Origin: Sesamum alatum
Taxonomy: Eukaryota > Streptophyta > Magnoliopsida > Lamiales > Pedaliaceae
NCBI GenBank assembly: GCA_034509735.1
Contig: JACGWO010000004.1
Span: forward strand, 10,459,395 to 10,523,394
Direction: 5' to 3'
DNA length: 64,000 nt
Shown: piece after piece, positions 62,356 through 64,000 of the stretch
Layout of the letters: each line of letters opens with the position of its first letter
Numbering within the stretch: position 1 is the stretch's first letter
Program-made: the position numbers and the translations under genes
The notes under the pieces: model-generated
The model's database searches: none
What the model saw: the letters and a program-made list of their open reading frames with translations, nothing else
What the model was told of the DNA's origin: nothing

Positions 62356-64000
62356 TGCTTTCCCTGCAAAAATTCACGAGTTAAAAAATCAGGTAAGGAG
62401 TTATGTGATCCTTTAATAAACTCAATATCAAAATCGAATACAGATAGTATGGCTTGCCACCTAGCAAAGATTTGTTTCGAGGCTAAATTTTTAACATCCT
62501 TTTGTAATATCTCTTTTGCAGATTTGCAATCTACTCGTAACAAAAATTTTTGATTTAATAAATCACTTTCGAATTTTTGAATGCATAGAACAATAGACAA
62601 AATCTCCTTTTTAACCGTAGAGTAATTAACTCTAGGTCCTCTCCATACTCCCGAGGTGAACCTTACTAATGATTCTTTATCATTAATCCTTTGTTTAAGT
62701 ATTCCTCCATATCCTACATCGGAAGCATCGGTCTCAACAATTTTGAAGGCATCTGGGTTTGAAATTGCAAGACAAGGAATTTCTTTAATTCTTGCTTTAA
62801 TTTTCCTAACTGCATTAGTGTGTTCGGTGCTCCAAATTGGAGGGTTTTTCTTGAGTCTCTCAAATAACGGTTTAGCATCATAAGCCAAATCTTTATAAAA
62901 TTCAGCAACATAATTTAGACTTCCAAGAAACCTTTGTAGTTGATTTTTATCCTTGATTTCATCAGGAAATTTTTCAGCAAATATTATAGCTCGATCTATA
63001 GGGAAGATAGTTCCTTCTCTAATAATATGCCCTAGAAATTTTATTTCGGTCTGAAAGAGTTTAATCTTTTTGGCAGAAACAACCAATCCTGCTCTCACAA
63101 CAACATCTATGAATATTTTTAGATGTTTAAAATGTTGTTCAATAGATTCTGAAAATATTAGGACATCATCTATATAGACTATTGTAAATGCCGTATAAGC
63201 ATTAAATATGTCATTCATAATCCTTTGAAATTCAGAAGGGGCATTCTTTAGTTCGAAAGGCATAACGTTCCATTCATAATGGCCAAAAGGGACAGTGAAA
63301 GCCGTCTTATAACGATCTTCTTCTTTTATTTGGATTTGCCAAAATCCTGATTTCATATCAAATTTTGACATAACTTTAGCTGAATAAAGCCTATTCAAAA
63401 GGTCCTTTTTGTTTGGAATTGGGTACCGTATCCACCTTAAAGCTTTGTTTAGAGGTTTGTAGTTTATAACTAACCTGGGAACCCCTCTTTCAAGTTCTGC
63501 TGCATTTTCTACATAAAAGGCAGGACAACTCCAAGGACTATGGGATGGCCTTATAAGTTTTTTAAGTAATAATTCCTCTATTTCCTTTTTGCATATTTCT
63601 AAATGTCTAGGACCCATGGCAATGGGTCTAGCTTTAGTGGGAATCTGATTTTCTTTAAAATCAGTCTCATAAGGTAAAGAGACAACATGTTTTTTCCTTT
63701 CCCAGAAGGCATTAGGAATATCTGAGCAGATTGTTTTTTCTATATAAGATTGTAATTCCTTGATTTTATTTTGTAAATAAGGAGAAGAAATTTTCTCTTT
63801 TAATTTTTTATAACTAATCTCTTGGGATAAAGAGTTTAAAAAGTTTTCTTTTCTTTCAATTGTTTTTTGAATTAAGTCAATCTCATGATATTTTGGCTGA
63901 GTGACAAAATTGAACTTTAATTCATTTCCTTTTACTACACTTGTAATTCCCTCTTTGGATACTTCTTTGATTGGATAAAGCATATGAAGAAAAGGATTTC
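62352..64000 (-). CDS. EPRV reverse transcriptase-RNase H, unit U8, cut by window end
   Basis: An uninterrupted minus-strand frame of at least 543 codons, continuing past the window. It covers the linker after the protease, all of RT and RNase H: PSHSPWSCPAFYV, MKSGFWQI, YIDDVL (near 63183-63166), ETDASDVGYGG, to the stop TGA 62354-62352. The otherwise invariant FGLKNAPSEF motif reads FELKNAPSEF, a Gly-to-Glu change close to the palm, which probably damages polymerase activity. The protease active site would lie beyond the right edge. With U5 this is one of two units with an open RT in the window. Confidence 0.92.
   Translation of the reverse strand, partial: NPFLHMLYPIKEVSKEGITSVVKGNELKFNFVTQPKYHEIDLIQKTIERKENFLNSLSQEISYKKLKEKISSPYLQNKIKELQSYIEKTICSDIPNAFWERKKHVVSLPYETDFKENQIPTKARPIAMGPRHLEICKKEIEELLLKKLIRPSHSPWSCPAFYVENAAELERGVPRLVINYKPLNKALRWIRYPIPNKKDLLNRLYSAKVMSKFDMKSGFWQIQIKEEDRYKTAFTVPFGHYEWNVMPFELKNAPSEFQRIMNDIFNAYTAFTIVYIDDVLIFSESIEQHFKHLKIFIDVVVRAGLVVSAKKIKLFQTEIKFLGHIIREGTIFPIDRAIIFAEKFPDEIKDKNQLQRFLGSLNYVAEFYKDLAYDAKPLFERLKKNPPIWSTEHTNAVRKIKARIKEIPCLAISNPDAFKIVETDASDVGYGGILKQRINDKESLVRFTSGVWRGPRVNYSTVKKEILSIVLCIQKFESDLLNQKFLLRVDCKSAKEILQKDVKNLASKQIFARWQAILSVFDFDIEFIKGSHNSLPDFLTREFLQGKQ

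Noticed and set aside
1..64000. tRNA, rRNA or host protein-coding genes
   Set aside because: The only tRNA-related sequences I saw are primer binding sites of 13 nt. No host gene could be recognised on either strand.

Overview
The window is non-genic plant nuclear DNA, most likely pericentromeric heterochromatin of a flowering plant. It is AT-rich and holds no host gene that I can recognise. It is built from four kinds of repeat: an endogenous pararetrovirus (EPRV, family Caulimoviridae), a satellite with a period of about 335 bp, a Ty1/copia LTR retrotransposon family with unusually long LTRs, and non-LTR (LINE) retrotransposons with a DUF4283-type ORF1. The species cannot be named from sequence alone.

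Layout. 1-10139: head-to-tail array of EPRV units U1-U4 (+). The left part of each surviving unit carries the same two internal deletions, removing the tRNA primer site, the leader ORF, most of the movement protein and most of the coat protein. Promoter, protease-RT-RNase H and a downstream ORF2 remain. 10140-26572: about 49 satellite monomers (+), including a ~830-bp higher-order repeat at 18790-21925. 26573-40634: tandem copia structure (RNase H end, full LTR, PBS, leader, gag-pol, truncated LTR, PBS, leader piece), with gag-pol split by a LINE at 32611-35515. 40635-42883: satellite (+). 42884-44100: diverged copia LTR relic (-) and LINE ORF1 fragment (+). 44101-44938: satellite (-). 44939-48837: second LINE (-) containing an ~830-bp direct duplication from another element. 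48838-51494: satellite (-). 51495-59157: near-complete EPRV unit U5 (+), circular length about 7.6 kb. 59158-64000: scrambled and inverted EPRV pieces (U6 -, U7 +, U8 -), cut by the window end.

EPRV gene plan from U5: Met-tRNA primer site, a 79-codon coiled-coil ORF, one polyprotein in the order movement protein, coat protein with CCHC knuckle, aspartic protease, reverse transcriptase, RNase H, then an ORF2 of about 380 codons overlapping the polyprotein stop as ATGA, then a 35S-like intergenic promoter. There is no integrase, no LTR and no recognisable transactivator (TAV). The layout recalls tungroviruses and florendoviruses. A strong splice donor just before the small ORF and a strong acceptor 8 nt before the ORF2 start suggest that ORF2 is expressed from a spliced RNA, as is known for ORF4 of rice tungro bacilliform virus.

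The most interesting features are this predicted splicing, the amplified deletion derivative in U2-U4, and the U5-U8 cluster where two EPRV promoters converge on sense/antisense fragments, a layout that could make double-stranded RNA and small RNAs. Most frame breaks are +/-1 changes in short homopolymers, so assembly error must be excluded before calling any copy dead.
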